Positions 48,301 through 60,789 of a stretch of 64,000 nt of DNA are shown piece after piece (within the stretch, counting starts at the first letter, position 1; the number at the start of each line of letters is the position of its first letter). This DNA is from Apoderus coryli (taxonomy: Eukaryota > Arthropoda > Insecta > Coleoptera > Attelabidae): positions 9,734,001 through 9,798,000 of the forward strand of contig OU452210.1 in NCBI GenBank assembly GCA_911728435.2. The letters are read 5' to 3'. Under the pieces are notes generated by a model. It was not told the DNA's origin and did not search any database. It saw nothing but the letters and a program-made list of their open reading frames with translations. A program made the position numbers and the translations under genes.

Positions 48301-51300
48301 CACCGCATTATGCGTTAACTGTATTAAATACTGTTACTTCTGGTGTAAGCTTAAAACAAGGACCTATAGGCGAAGGACAGAATATTGTAATGCAGTATGG
48401 GGAGAATGATTTCAGGCAGCAGGTTGTCGCAGTTGGTACTCCATTACCAACATCTTCCGTGCCGGTAGGCACTCAACAAGGCCCTGTCATGCTTACAGCT
48501 AAAAACCTTCAATCTATGAGGGCATTACTTAATCTTGCACATTGTCATGGTAGCATCCTCGGAACTTCCTGGCATTTGGTTTTAACTACGTTACAACATT
48601 TGGTATGGATTTTAGGACTGAAACCCTCCACAGGTGGAAGTTTGAAAGCTGGACGAACATCATCAGATACGAATGCTGTTATAACAACTTCTGTTATGGC
48701 AGACTTACCAGTTCTCTCTACTATGTTAAGTAGATTATTCGAATCTAGTCAGTTTTTGGATGATGTTGCTTTACATCACTTGATCAATGCATTGTGTAAA
48801 TTATCTCAAGAAGCAATGGAATTAGCTTATTCAAATAGAGAACCATCACTCTTTGCGGTTGCTAAACTTTTAGAAACAGGTTTAGTGAATATGTCTAGGA
48901 TTGAAGTACTTTGGAGACCACTAACTAATCATCTGTTGGAAGTTTGCCATCATCCTCATATTAGAATGCGGGAATGGGGAGTAGAAGCAATAACATACCT
49001 AGTGAAGGCAGCTTTACATTACAAACACGTAATTCCATTAAAAGAAAACCAAAAAATGCAGACACTACTATTGGGACCACTATACGAATTGTCTTCAGTG
49101 CCACATGGCGATGTACGCCAGCGACAGTTGGAATGTGTCCTACAAATATTACACAGTAACGGGGAAACTCTCAGTCATGGTTGGCCATTGATACTCGGGA
49201 TTATAGGAGCTGTGAATGATCAACATGGGTAAGTTCCTTTCCATCTGGGCTTTCTCCCCGGGCTCCCCTTTTAATCCCATTATTCTTAGGAGCTTCCTAA
49301 GTAAAATGTACAAACTGTTGTTTTATTTCAGGGAAAATTTGATCCGGATCGCATTCCAGTGTTTACAATTAGTGATAACAGATTTCCTTCCCGTAATGCC
49401 ATGGAGATGTTTACCCCAATGCGTAGATACAGTTTCTAAATTTGGTTCGCAGACTCAAGAGTTAAACATATCACTTACTTCCGTTGGATTAATGGTAAAT
49501 AATTCATTTAAACGAATATTTTGATAATAATATTCTGCAATTGTAGTGGAATATTTCGGATTATTTTCACCAAAATCAAGGAAAATTAAGCCAGGCATCA
49601 GCGGAGGATGTTACGGTTTTCCCAGACTTTCCAGGTAATTGATTTATTGTATCAGGGTTCACATCTGTGTCCTTTATTGTCATCATTTGTGAATTATATA
49701 GACAAACTTTTCTAGGAACTTTGAACATGCCGAGTTTCGACAAACTTTGGATGTGTCTTTACGCACGACTAGGTGAGCTTTGTGTGGACAGCCGACCAGC
49801 AGTTAGAAAATCAGCTGGCCAAACTCTGTTTTCCACCATTTCGGCTCATGGCGCACTTCTGAAGCAGTCAACGTGGCAAGCAATGATTTGGCAAGTGTTA
49901 TTCCCACTTCTGGATAAAGTTAGGACGCTATCCAACTCCGCTAGTTCTGAGAAAGTAGATGCTGGAGGAAATATATTGATCCATCATACAAGAAATACTG
50001 CTCAAAAACAATGGGCTGAAACGCAAGTTTTAACGCTTTCGGGAGTTGCTAGAGTGTTTAATAATAAAAGACAGCTGCTTCAAGCGCTTGGAGATTTTCC
50101 AAAGGCATGGTCAATATTACTAGAGTTTATCGAGAATGCCGCGTTAAGCAAAAATAATGAAGTTAGTATTGCAGCTTTAAAATCGTTTCAAGAAGTGTTG
50201 TTTCTCAGCAAAAACCAATCTGACAATAAAGTTCTGATCGAAGATAAAGAGATTTGGACCGTAGCTTGGAAAATATGGATAAAAATTGGTACTGAAGTTA
50301 CAGCACCGATAATAGAAAACGAATCCCATATTATTGATGATTTCTACATTCCGAGTCAAACGTTTTTAACAGCCTTAATACAGATATTTCCAAATGTATT
50401 TCAGCATATTAAAAACAACTTTAATTTGAACGATCTTAAACAATTAGGAATTGTTCTATCAAACACAGTTAGTGTACCTGTTTTTGGTGAAACAACGCCT
50501 TACATTATCGCTGTTTCATCAGATTTAAGTTTATCTCCATTACATGATGGTATCTTACATGCTGTAGAATTATTACAGAAAGAAGCGTTGCAGCGAAATG
50601 ACAGCAAAATGATTCCAGATATTTTTAAACTCCTACTAAACTTTTCAAAATTTACTTGTTCTCCACCGTCGTATTCGAAACTAGACAACAAAAACAAAGT
50701 GTCAGATTGGATAACGATGAACTATATACCATTTGGAGAAAAAGCGACTAATATGATAGTAAAGCTTTATGAAAAAACACATGATAATCCTGAAGTTATT
50801 AGTGGAAACATATTATATGAAATCGTAAAAACACTACATACGCCGTTAGGATTGAAATATCGTTGTGCGGCCAGTAGTGTATGGAAACTAGCTGCAACTA
50901 GTTTAATAAGTATTTTAAAGGTTGGACTGAAAGTCGCTAGGTCAAACGGTAATCAATTCGTATCAATGTGGGGTGAATTGGCCAGTACACTAAACGACTT
51001 CCTGTTTCCTACCAAGTAAGTATTTTATCGTTCTAAACGGTTTCCCAAAAGGAATGATAATAATAATAGCAACAGATTTACCCCTTTACAGGACAATATA
51101 CAATTAAATTTCTCTAAAAAATAAATATACTAGAAACTACAAAGAAATTAGGTACCCATTAAAGACTTTAACAGAATGAATGATGAGTTGGAAATTTAAG
51201 TAAAATATTTGTTCTCGGTCTTGAGCAATAAAAATTCTGACTCGTAAAGTGTGGAATGGTGTTTCAGGACAATCAGCATTCCCATGCAGTATTGTGACAA

Positions 51301-53789
51301 TTTAAATTAGCGGATGTTGTATACACCTAGAAAGAAATCTGTCCAAGTGAACTCCGATTTTGTTATTTAAATTGTACACGGGTACGATAATAAGCTTCAC
51401 GAGCGGCTTTTACTTTTAGGTTTTAATTGATGAAAGTACAAACCAAGAATATCAAACTAAAATAAAATTAACTGATCTTTATGACTGTGGATCGTTGTAT
51501 ACTTTATATATGTCACCGGTAACTTAACACAATTTATTTATTGAAAAAAAAACACTCTTTCAGTGACCCTTTTGTTTACTAAGATAGCTAAAGCTTTCCC
51601 GAATTAGAAGCTTTACTTCAAATAAAAACAGGCTAAAAAAACAACAATTTAATTAGAAATAATAAACAAAATGAATAACATTAAAAAAAAATAGATATGA
51701 ATAAATAAAAGGAATAAAACATGAAAAGAAAATGAAAATCTAAGGAAGAAAATATTAATTTCCACATAAAACTTTGACTATAATTGTAATCTGACAATTA
51801 TAACAGACTAGATGAAGATATTTTGTGGAGCAGTCTTTTTGATTTATAAACATAATGAAGATTTATAGCTGTCAATTTTTAATATTTTAGTTGTGTATCA
51901 GGTCCTGGCGACAAAGGCTTAGACGATATGGTTTCTGATGAGATAATAGACTGTCAAACAATTGAATTACTTAGGAATGAAATATTGCCATATTCAAATA
52001 GTGTACCTAAAGACTTTATAATGCAAGTGGTAATATTATTAAATAAAGGATCAATACATTCAGCGACAAATGTTATGAATGAGAATGAAATTGAACTGAC
52101 ATTACGTGAAGACTTTGCAAAAACGTGCTTTGAGACTTTATTGCAGTTTTCGTTAATAGATGGTGATTATAATGATTTAGTTGTTAATGCTGATAATAAA
52201 AAGAATGGTATTGCTGGGCAACTAGCAGTAACATCGCTTCTATTTAGGTTCCAAGAGGTTCTCAAGAAATATATTGAGGATGAGAAACTTAGTGGAAAAT
52301 GTCCTTTACCTAGGTAAGTTTTTTTCATTTCCCATTACAAATTGTGTAAATCATGCTTAAAATGTATGTATGGACCACCCTGTATGCGTATTTTCATTCA
52401 TAAACTGTTATCGAGGTCTCCCTTACATACTGGACACTTTTTAGTAATACGCCGTCATCAAATTAAGCATCGGTTTTGATTAACATACCCCTTTGTCTTG
52501 CTTTAAAACTCAGGATAAAACTTTGGAGTTGTTATGAATATTACTGATTACCTAAAAGTTTTACGGGATTCCTATCCCACTTATAATTGGTATGGCTTTC
52601 AGGTACAGACTCTCAGAGATATCCTTCGTGCTAAAGGCTCTTACAACGCTAATTATATCAATGAAAAAAGCAACTTCAGTGAAAGGTAAGTTGTTCGTGT
52701 CTCATCAGACTCAAAAAACTTTCGTTATGAAGAACTTTGAAACTTTATTTGAAAGGATTATTTCAATCTAAGCGAAGTTTTTAGTTTACTATTTTTTAAT
52801 AGTTACTTTCTTATACAACATTGACGTTTTGTTTGAAATATTTGATAGATTATAATCTGCATATTTTAAACTGAAGTATATCTCTAAAAATATTTTAAGA
52901 AACGTTATTTAACGTGTTTTTTTTTTCTTTTTTTGTGATAGAAAACTTCTACTGGCAACTGAACTTACTTAAACAATATCAAATTTATACTAGCCAACAT
53001 TTTGCTGATCATCCTGTATGTTTTCAATAGAAAAGATAAATCCCGATGTTTCTGTAAATAAAACTAAATTTACTTGACTTAAATTTTGTTTTTCAAACAA
53101 TATTAATAAAATTTAGCAGATTGTTTGCTTTGACTTTTAAAAATAATTAGTCCTTGACGCTTCACGAGATTCTTTGACCTGAAAATATACGTTTTGTTAA
53201 TAGATGACACTACTGACTTAATCAAGCAAAGGCCCTCTTCTTCCACTTAATCCAATTTGATAGTATAGTACTAAAGCTGGATTTCAAAAATTCAGAAACA
53301 TTTTCCCAGTTGGCTCGAATATCCCATAATAGACATTTGTACTTTGGACACACTGTATATCATTTACTTAATTGAAGTAAAAACTGTAATTCTAGGAAAC
53401 TAACGCGAAATTATAATTTTACTATTTAATTCTTCTCACGCTGAAATAACTTTTTTAATGAATGATAATTCAGAAATAACAAAGCGCTCTGTTTTATAAA
53501 ACAAAAATCTTTTGAATAAAGTTTCAACACAAACTTCTACTAGGCAAATCATACAATAAATTTTTCTGATTAATTAATTTTCATGATTGAATTACCAATA
53601 ATTAAAAGCAACTTTTTTATAGAAGACAATAAAGCCTGGGAGCAACTTATTGGTTTATATCCCTATTTAGTTGAATGTACAACTACGACTTCCCAACAAG
53701 TGTTGCGGCCACTCAGAGAGGCTCTATTTCAATTTTGTGATTTACTGCAGCCACCATTAAACAGAAATAACAACGTAATTAAAAATTAA
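45309..53789 (+). CDS. MON2 homolog, regulator of Golgi-endosome trafficking
   Basis: MON2 is a large cytosolic scaffold related to Sec7 ARF-GEFs but lacking the catalytic Sec7 domain. In other animals it works with Dopey in retrograde endosome-to-Golgi transport. I assemble 15 GT-AG exons: 45309-45428, 45528-45659, 45727-45909, 45986-46193, 46317-46483, 46548-46745, 46799-47048, 47099-47243, 47936-49228, 49332-49494, 49547-49634, 49716-51015, 51891-52313, 52603-52685, 53623-53789. Phases agree throughout, giving 4,920 bases and 1,639 residues, close to the human length (about 1,717). The N-terminal DCB region is about residues 1-180, with TTNTVVH near 133. The HUS/Sec7_N region follows, with [16 protein letters not shown] at 222-237 and [13 protein letters not shown] near 249. 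The Mon2_C region fills the C-terminal half, with [11 protein letters not shown] at 1011. An in-frame ATG three codons upstream (45300) is an alternative start. No broken exon was seen. Confidence 0.97.
47520..47893 (-). pseudogene. Reverse transcriptase relic in Mon2 intron 8
   Basis: On the minus strand, [20 protein letters not shown] plus LSNRK is followed after a stop by [12 protein letters not shown] and then a VKSLG-type segment. This is the non-LTR RT order, with the FADD catalytic motif kept. The usual ~60 residues containing GVPQGS between YLSNR and FADD are deleted. It lies antisense to Mon2, wholly inside intron 8 (47244-47935), and its upstream end comes within about 45 bases of the exon 9 acceptor. 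The 47250-47480 part is codon-like on both strands but unrecognised. Confidence 0.75.
51016..51890 (+). other. Mon2 intron 12
   Basis: 875 bases, GTAAGT to TTTTAG, AT-rich. No element or nested gene is recognised. Confidence 0.85.
52686..53622 (+). other. Mon2 intron 14
   Basis: 937 bases, GTAAGT to TTATAG, AT-rich. Nothing else is recognised. Confidence 0.85.
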
Positions 53790-53854
53790 TGTGATTGAAA
53801 GCTTTTATACACAAATAATTTATTTTCGTTATAGTTCTAATTTATTCAAACAGC

Positions 53855-53860
53855 AATAAA
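53855..53860 (+). terminator. Mon2 polyadenylation signal
   Basis: First canonical AATAAA after the Mon2 stop, 66 bases downstream. It would give a very short 3' UTR; later signals may also be used. Confidence 0.6.
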
Positions 53861-55590
53861 TTCAATTTGTTTCGAATTTCATATAATGAAATTGGATAGT
53901 TGTACGAGTTTTTGTTGCATATTTTATTATATTTGTTGGTTGTATTTGTTTACTATTTTTTTTTTCATTGTTTTTATATAATTGCAGCATGTCTTTGAAT
54001 GGCGAAAGATTGGTTGTTTCTCATTATTTTAATACTTATATCAATATGGCCCAAATGACGTAAATAAAATTATTATTTTTATGTAGCAGTTCAAAAAATG
54101 ATCATGATCGCGTAACTCTATGATTTATGTAAAAACTTCCTTAATTCATGTTTTTTTAGTCAGTATGTTATTGGCATAAATAGACTCAATATTTGTAGTT
54201 TTAATGTGGGATTATAACTTAGCTACTAAAATATCATCAAGTTTTGAGTTTGGGTTGTGTATAAAATTTATCGAAGCCAACTTATTTCTTTATATAAGAT
54301 TTAAAATAATTGGAAACAATTACTTAAATTTCAAACACTCCAGTTTAGAAACGCTCGCCATATACAATTATTTATCAATTTAGTTGTAACTGTATTTTAA
54401 CAGAAGTTGTATTCAAGTATTACACACAACTATGACCTGGTATTGTTTCATAATTATCACCTAGATATAACTAATTATTGTTTTAATTTACCCTTTAACT
54501 ATAATAGGTAGGTACCTTATAAACCCTTTATTAACTTTTAAACGTGATGTCTCATTATGAAATGTAAAAAAAAAGAGACAAAATTAATATGTTCCGCTTT
54601 CTGTTGGGATTAAAAGAACTGTTTTGGGTTGACAGCACAAAGATTGAGGTGTTAAATTCATTACACTCGTTTATATAAATGTCTTACGTATGTAGGAACG
54701 TGACACTGGAGTTGTCAATCGATCACAGTTTAGAGTAAATAAAATTCTACGATAGAGCGCGCTGATAGATAAAGAAGTACAACAAAAATATAAATAATAT
54801 AATATATAGATTATTAACTATAATATATAGCCATTTGATTATTATCATATTACTTCCACATTATTGGTTGTGTAATACTTGCATACAATTTTGATTTTGA
54901 CAGTATTTTAATAATAATAATAATATTAATTAAATATTAATAGAATATCAGAGACCTTTTATCAACATTCACAATATAATCCATATAATTATCGTACCTT
55001 TACCTCTAATATATAAAACATATTGATACAACAAACTGATAATTGGTTTCTATGAATGTGATTTTGTTTTAATTTAATAATTTGTTAATATTGATAATAA
55101 TTATTTTGTAGCATGTTAGATTTTCAAATTTTTAGTGGAAATAAATAAAACATAATATTGATGGTTGTTTTATTATTTTATTTCAATTTAAATAAATTAA
55201 CTTTATCCATTTCGATATAAATGAGCTCTATTTCTTAGATCATTTTCATTTAATATTTATTTATGCTCCATACAATAATCGAAATATGTATTACTTTTTC
55301 ATCATTTTTACTTATGTCTGATTAAGTTTTAGATTTTATGTGGTCACAGATAGTTCGACGAATAATTTTTCTTTTGGGGTAGGGCATAAATCTTACAGAA
55401 ACAGATCTTAATGATATTTAGAAGCCTTGTAAGCATTCATACCACCAGATATAAAACCAATGCCTGGCGACTATTGACACCCTAAAAAGTTTCGTGAATT
55501 CTTATTGCAAACAGACTAATAGTTAATAATAGGGTATTCTTAAAATTTCTCATAAAAACAAAACTTATACTACTTAGCTATATTGAATGA
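53861..55590. other. Intergenic between convergent genes
   Basis: The stretch is very AT-rich with AAT/TAA runs. No gene is recognised. It holds the 3' flanks of both neighbours. Confidence 0.6.
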
Positions 55591-55596
55591 TTTATT
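55591..55596 (-). terminator. Polyadenylation signal of the DUF4773-like gene
   Basis: AATAAA on the minus strand, 100 bases after the stop at 55696. Confidence 0.5.
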
Positions 55597-55695
55597 CGAA
55601 TTTACAATTAAATAGTTAAATAAATAAATAATCTACATACAAATCAATAAGTAACTTAAATTAAAATTAGTCAATAAATACGCTTAAGATTGTGC

Positions 55696-58600
55696 CTATT
55701 CTTCCACAGATGTCGCTTCCGTGGTTTCACTATCATTTTTCTCTGTCACTGCAGATCCACTCTTATTGGAATCAAATGTCAGTCCTAATAGGTTCCCCAA
55801 AAATGCCAACCCTTGTTCTGCCGACTCATTTACCACAGCTAGAAGATCTCCACTAAGTAATTCGGGCTCATTGCTAAAAAAATATTCTGTTATGTCTCTT
55901 CCACCGTTTTCCTTCATTTCACAAACTATTTTTCTTACGCTTAAATAAACAGAACGACGCCGACGATCCAAAACATACAAATACAGTTAAGTAAGTCAAA
56001 GATAGAAATCATCATAAATAATTATTGCAACGTTGGACAAGAATATAGTAATAATTTAAAACAATACGATTCTGGTAATTTACAAAGTTAAAATGTTAGA
56101 AATATCGAGAAATCTTTCATTACAGAAAGCCGTAATTTATTTTTTTTGTATGAATATAGAATCTTCAAAGTCGGTATAAAGGAATATGTACATAATATCT
56201 AGGAATGTTTTTGGCATAAGCCGGTAAAATTTAGAGAAGTGGCAACTTCGGTTATGAACGTTTTTGGTTTTACACCTTTTTTTTCAGGAATTCGGGACTT
56301 GTCACTTCTATAACCAGTTTTAGCGAGGTAGATAGGTATGTCAAAATTTGTCATTTCTGTTATTTTCACTTTGATAAATTTAAACAAAGTGGGGAAGGAA
56401 TAAAATAGCGGTTTGCTACCATAAAACTCAATTTGCTCTATAAAATTCAGGAGCTTTTATAATAGAAACATCTTACACAATGCAATTCAGCAAAATGGAC
56501 ACAACTCAGAGGTGGGCAGCAAAGAGACCACTGTAGTAGGTACCTAATATTAAACTCCTTAATGAAAATGGAAATACATTACATCTTGTAATTTTCGTAA
56601 TCAAAGCAACAATACTTAGGTATTTGAGCTTTATAACCAAACAATGTTTACGAAAACAAAATAATAATATTAAGTTATCTCAGAAACTAGCTTGAAATGT
56701 TTGGGTAGTTACCTACATTACAAAAAAATGGTAATTTACATTTCCTCTAGATTGGAGTCTAACTAGCTGCAAAAACTAATTGGTAGGGCTTCAATAATTA
56801 GGCATATACCATAAAGAGGATTTCATGTATATCTACTCTTGTACCCTGTTGTAAATTATACATTCAAAGGTTGTCCTCTGCCCTTCCTACCCTGATTAAC
56901 AGGCTGAAATATTCCATTTTAGAATTAGTTAGGAAATCTAAGACGGATGAAAAACTGATGCATAATATTCCTAAAGCAAAATTAGGGCTACGTCAGTCAG
57001 TGTGTGTTTTCCGCCTATTTTCCAATATATACATTTGGAAATAGTGTGTTGATCTGATTACTAGCTTTACATTTGCCAAGAATTTGGTTTCCAGATACAT
57101 AAATATACATTTTTAATATCGATTGAACTTCCAGACCTCTAAACACAGATTTTTCTTATAAATATATCTATAATATCATTTGATGCAGTATAGAGGAAGC
57201 GATTTGGAAGGCTTATATGAATATTTAAATATGACCGTAGATAGCTGGCATGCAGAGCAGAATATCCAATCGGCGTTCATATAACTTCACCTAAGGGTCT
57301 TGGATATAATGCTTCTTTACAAAAATTCAGGTTTTATTAAAGAGAAGGTTTGACTTTATTTATTAGCGATGGATTTATAGATTTAATTTTTTGACTAACG
57401 AACGATAGATCTAGACACAAATGAGCTTTAGCCCGAGAAATTCCACAAAATATCTTTAGGGACTTACATAAGCAGGATTTTTAACAATTCAACACCTATT
57501 AAAAAAAAGAAGTGAGATCTAAACAAACTTACTGTGTATTATTCTGTGTTGTAATCGGACTTTCAATACTGTCAAATATAGTCGAATTGCTCTTTTCCAT
57601 TGTCATACCATTTGGCCCCATTATAAAGCAACCAATTTTAAAGCTAGCTGTTACATCCCCTAATAATTTTGGTTCTAAATTGACACATCCTTGCAAACCA
57701 TCTTGATAAGATTGTAGATTAGAAAATCTAGCACAAACGTGCGCTAAACTGCCCAAAAGGGACATGCACGTTGGATTGGGATTGGGACCTTTAACTTGTT
57801 CGCTGTGCAAGAGATTATCACCGTAAGATACGTTTACCATTAATCCTTCACTTTGATTTATGTACCTCATTTGAACACATCCTAAAAATGAATACATACG
57901 TGTAGGAACATTATAGATTTAATATTGTGCATTACTTTGATAAATAGGGGTATCTGGTAGTTGTCCATTAAATAGGTAGGTTTTAAATATCTTCTTTTTG
58001 TGCAGAAAACAGAGAGATTCGTAAAATGTAGAGGTTGCAGATGTTTGACTAATTTTAGATTATGTAATATGTAAAAATTGGTTGATCATTACTCGAAGAC
58101 ACTAACTGCTTTTGCACTGAATGCTGACTTAAAATGGATCTGGACTCAAGCCAGTTTTCTGTTTATACCTACTCCAAATTTAATTAATTTAGTTTATCAT
58201 CATTTATACTGTTTAGCTGCCTTAATTATTAAGAAGAAGAATATCTTCAATTTCTGTTTTCGATACCTAAACCACATAAAACTTATTTATATTTATAAAA
58301 GAACTCATTTTGACATACCCGGTCCACCTAAATCAATATAAGTCAAATTGAAATCAACACAACACACACACATAGGTCCCAAACATTGGCATGTTTTCGG
58401 ATTGGTTTCAGGGTTATCCTGCCTCTGCTCCACGTTTTCATCAACATCTGTCCATAAGTAATCTGAAAAAAAAATATTGTGTCGTTTTTTGCAAATTATT
58501 TTCCTATGCTTTGAAGTCAGCAAGACATTTCTAAAAGTTTTAACAATGTAATAGAGTCGCGGTACAAATATAATATGTAGACAGCTTTTACGTGAAGTTC

Positions 58601-59458
58601 TATGCTAATCTAATTTAAACTATGAAAGACTTAATACATCTCATAAGTTTATATTTTATTTTTACAACAAAATGTTTTTATATACTTTTTATAAAGAAAA
58701 AGATATTAAGAAAATCTTTTGGGAAACTTTCCAAACTAATTTCTGTTCTTTTATGTAACTTAGAACATCTTAAAGAAAGAAAAACATGTTAAGTATTATA
58801 AATTAATATCATAATTATTGTAGTGAAGTTTCATTTTAAATTATCGCTTTAAACCCTTTAAGTTTTAACCATTATTTAACTTAAATTGTGAAAATAAAAA
58901 ATTGTTCTGTTAAGGTATACTAAGTAGATATAAATATAACATTATAAACCTAAAATCTTGAGGAACAAATCACTTCTATTGTGTATTCACAAAAATGCTT
59001 CCAAGTAAAAAATACTAATACAAATAAAGTTCTAGAAAAAATGGAGTTAGGTTTAAAAATTTCGAAGCTTCTTTCAAAAATCACGAAATTTCCAAATGGT
59101 ATTGGTAGTTACCTTAAAAGAGAAAATACAAAACGTTTTTGTGAAACTCCACGGCTATGAATGCCCAGGATCTTTTTAAAATTTTTACTATTTTTGCTAA
59201 AAAGAAAATTAAAAAAAAAAACAGTTAATAGTATAGTACTTATATTTATTTTAAATCTGTACTTCGCTAAACTAATACCTAATTGTTATAAGACTATCTT
59301 TAGATGTTCCGCGTGCATTCTTGAGCGTATTAATTTTATTTAATAGTGCCGTAAGCTTAATTTATTTGACATTGCTTACCTAATATATTAGCAGCTGTAG
59401 TAACATGCGAGTAAGTAAATAAAGTTATGGCCATTATAGTAAGCACCCAATTTGTCAT
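55696..59458 (-). CDS. Secreted cysteine-rich protein, DUF4773-like
   Basis: Four GT-AG exons on the minus strand: 59458-59380, 58462-58319, 57881-57533 and 55873-55696. Phases agree, giving 750 bases and 249 residues. The first ~22 residues are a clear signal peptide (MTNWVLTIMAITLF...). After an acidic linker comes CQCLGPMCVCCVDFNLTYID (residues 51-70), then GGPGCVQM, NVSYGDNLLHSE, KGPNPNPTC and a LEPKLLGD...IGCFIMGP block. That cysteine pattern and these motifs match the insect DUF4773 family as I remember it; its molecular function is not known. Several N-glycosylation sites (NLT, NQS, NVS, NST, NES, NDS) support secretion. The C-terminal ~60 residues are acidic and Ser/Thr-rich. An upstream in-frame ATG at 59626 would spoil the signal peptide, so 59458 is preferred. 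The gene converges on Mon2. Confidence 0.85.
55874..57532 (-). other. Intron 3 of the DUF4773-like gene
   Basis: 1,659 bases bounded by a GTAAGT donor and a T-rich TTTTTTTAG acceptor. No nested gene or element is recognised. Confidence 0.8.
58463..59379 (-). other. Intron 1 of the DUF4773-like gene
   Basis: 917 bases, GTAAGC donor and TTTTTCAG acceptor. It separates the signal-peptide exon from the cysteine-rich domain. The region is AT-rich with nothing else recognised. Confidence 0.8.
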
Positions 59459-60651
59459 TGTTAACTTATTGAATTTGCGTTGGTCAGTATAGAACCGTAG
59501 GATACGCCAGCACTTAGTAGGATAGAATATTATGGTATTATACACGACACACGACTTTTTAGAAGACGGTTTTAATATTAAGAGCAGTACTTCAGTGACG
59601 GAACTAAAGTGGGAAAGAAAAGTCACAAGTCAAGCGTAAAAATGTAAAATTCATTACATTTTGTTGTATATATGATGCACAAGAAATCCAACTGTTTCAT
59701 GTAGCTACCTACATGTTAACAAAAGACATGTCCGCCTTCTTACTGTTCTTGTTAAGATGATTCCACAGAATACCAGTACCGTTTCAAAAATTTTAAATAA
59801 CTCACTACTTGTTTCAATATTTACCAAACTAAGAGGCTGCCTTGTTTTCAAACACTAATAGAATACAAACTTGTAACGCAGTCGTGTAGTCTCTTCACCT
59901 TGACCAGAAGATATCTTTCTCCCTTTTTTCATGAAGTTGATGATCTCTCTAAGAACCAATTCCCTTGCTCCAAACCGCTTTAGGCACAAGCTTGATATTT
60001 CGAACGAATTCTTGCGATCATCCTTAACGTTGGAGGTAACACGTGTATTAGAAGCAAGAGTTTATTTAGATATACACATTCAAAGCTCTAGCAGCTATCT
60101 ACACGGAAAAAAAATGTGCATGTCGCATGTTTCAAGTGAGCAGTGAGCATTTAATGTGTTTACTTTGTTTTCTCAAATCATCGTTTCTAAATAACATGTT
60201 CTTGTCTTTAAATTTAATAATTTTAAACTAAGATCATCGAAATATTCACATCTTCTTCCAATTTGAGCATAATAAAATTTCATATCAAACTGATAGTTTT
60301 GTTTTAGGTACTTATAAGAAAGAAATAATAAATTTAATCTAAGCAATTAGGTGATTTTATTATAAACAAATATTTTTTAATTAAACAGACAATCATTTGA
60401 ACTAAATAATTAGTTTTAAAGTCATCAAATTTAAGATATAATTTCAAACTATTTCAGCATCAAAAAGAGGATCGAATCGATAAAGGACAACGGAAAATTA
60501 ATTACATAATTTTCATTGTCTCCAAATATGCATTAATCAAGTATCTAAAATTGTCTTCCGCTAAGGACGACTCTGTATATTTCACGATTTGCACAAAAAC
60601 GCAATTTAAATAAGAGTCTATAAACATTCAATTCATATATAAAAATTACTT
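59459..60651. other. Region upstream of the DUF4773-like gene
   Basis: Holds the 5' UTR and promoter of the minus-strand gene; no TATA box is assigned. The open frame at 59931-60146 is unrecognised. Confidence 0.4.
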
Positions 60652-60789
60652 TCAGATGTTAAATTCTCTTGGCCTGTCACTGAGCCAGTGGTCTTTGGCC
60701 GCTATCAAGGTTATTAGGTAACCTACATTTTCCTCTAGTCCTTCACCTTGCGCACTCTTCTTCACATCTGGTTTCTTCCTACTTTCCAT
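60652..60789 (-). CDS. Small ORF, function unknown
   Basis: This 45-residue frame starts MESRKKPDVKKSAQGEG and continues with GYLITLIAAKDHWLSDRPRE. The ATG context (CCAAAATGGAA) is favourable, and the stretch is less AT-rich than its flanks. The protein has a basic start, an acidic middle and a short hydrophobic segment. No family is recognised. It could be a true small gene, a first exon, or a relic. Confidence 0.25.
   Translation of the reverse strand: MESRKKPDVKKSAQGEGLEENVGYLITLIAAKDHWLSDRPREFNI

Noticed and set aside
57529..57706. Plus-strand frame over exon 3 of the DUF4773-like gene
   Set aside because: It is a shadow of the minus-strand coding exon; the minus frame has signal peptide, splice sites and family motifs.
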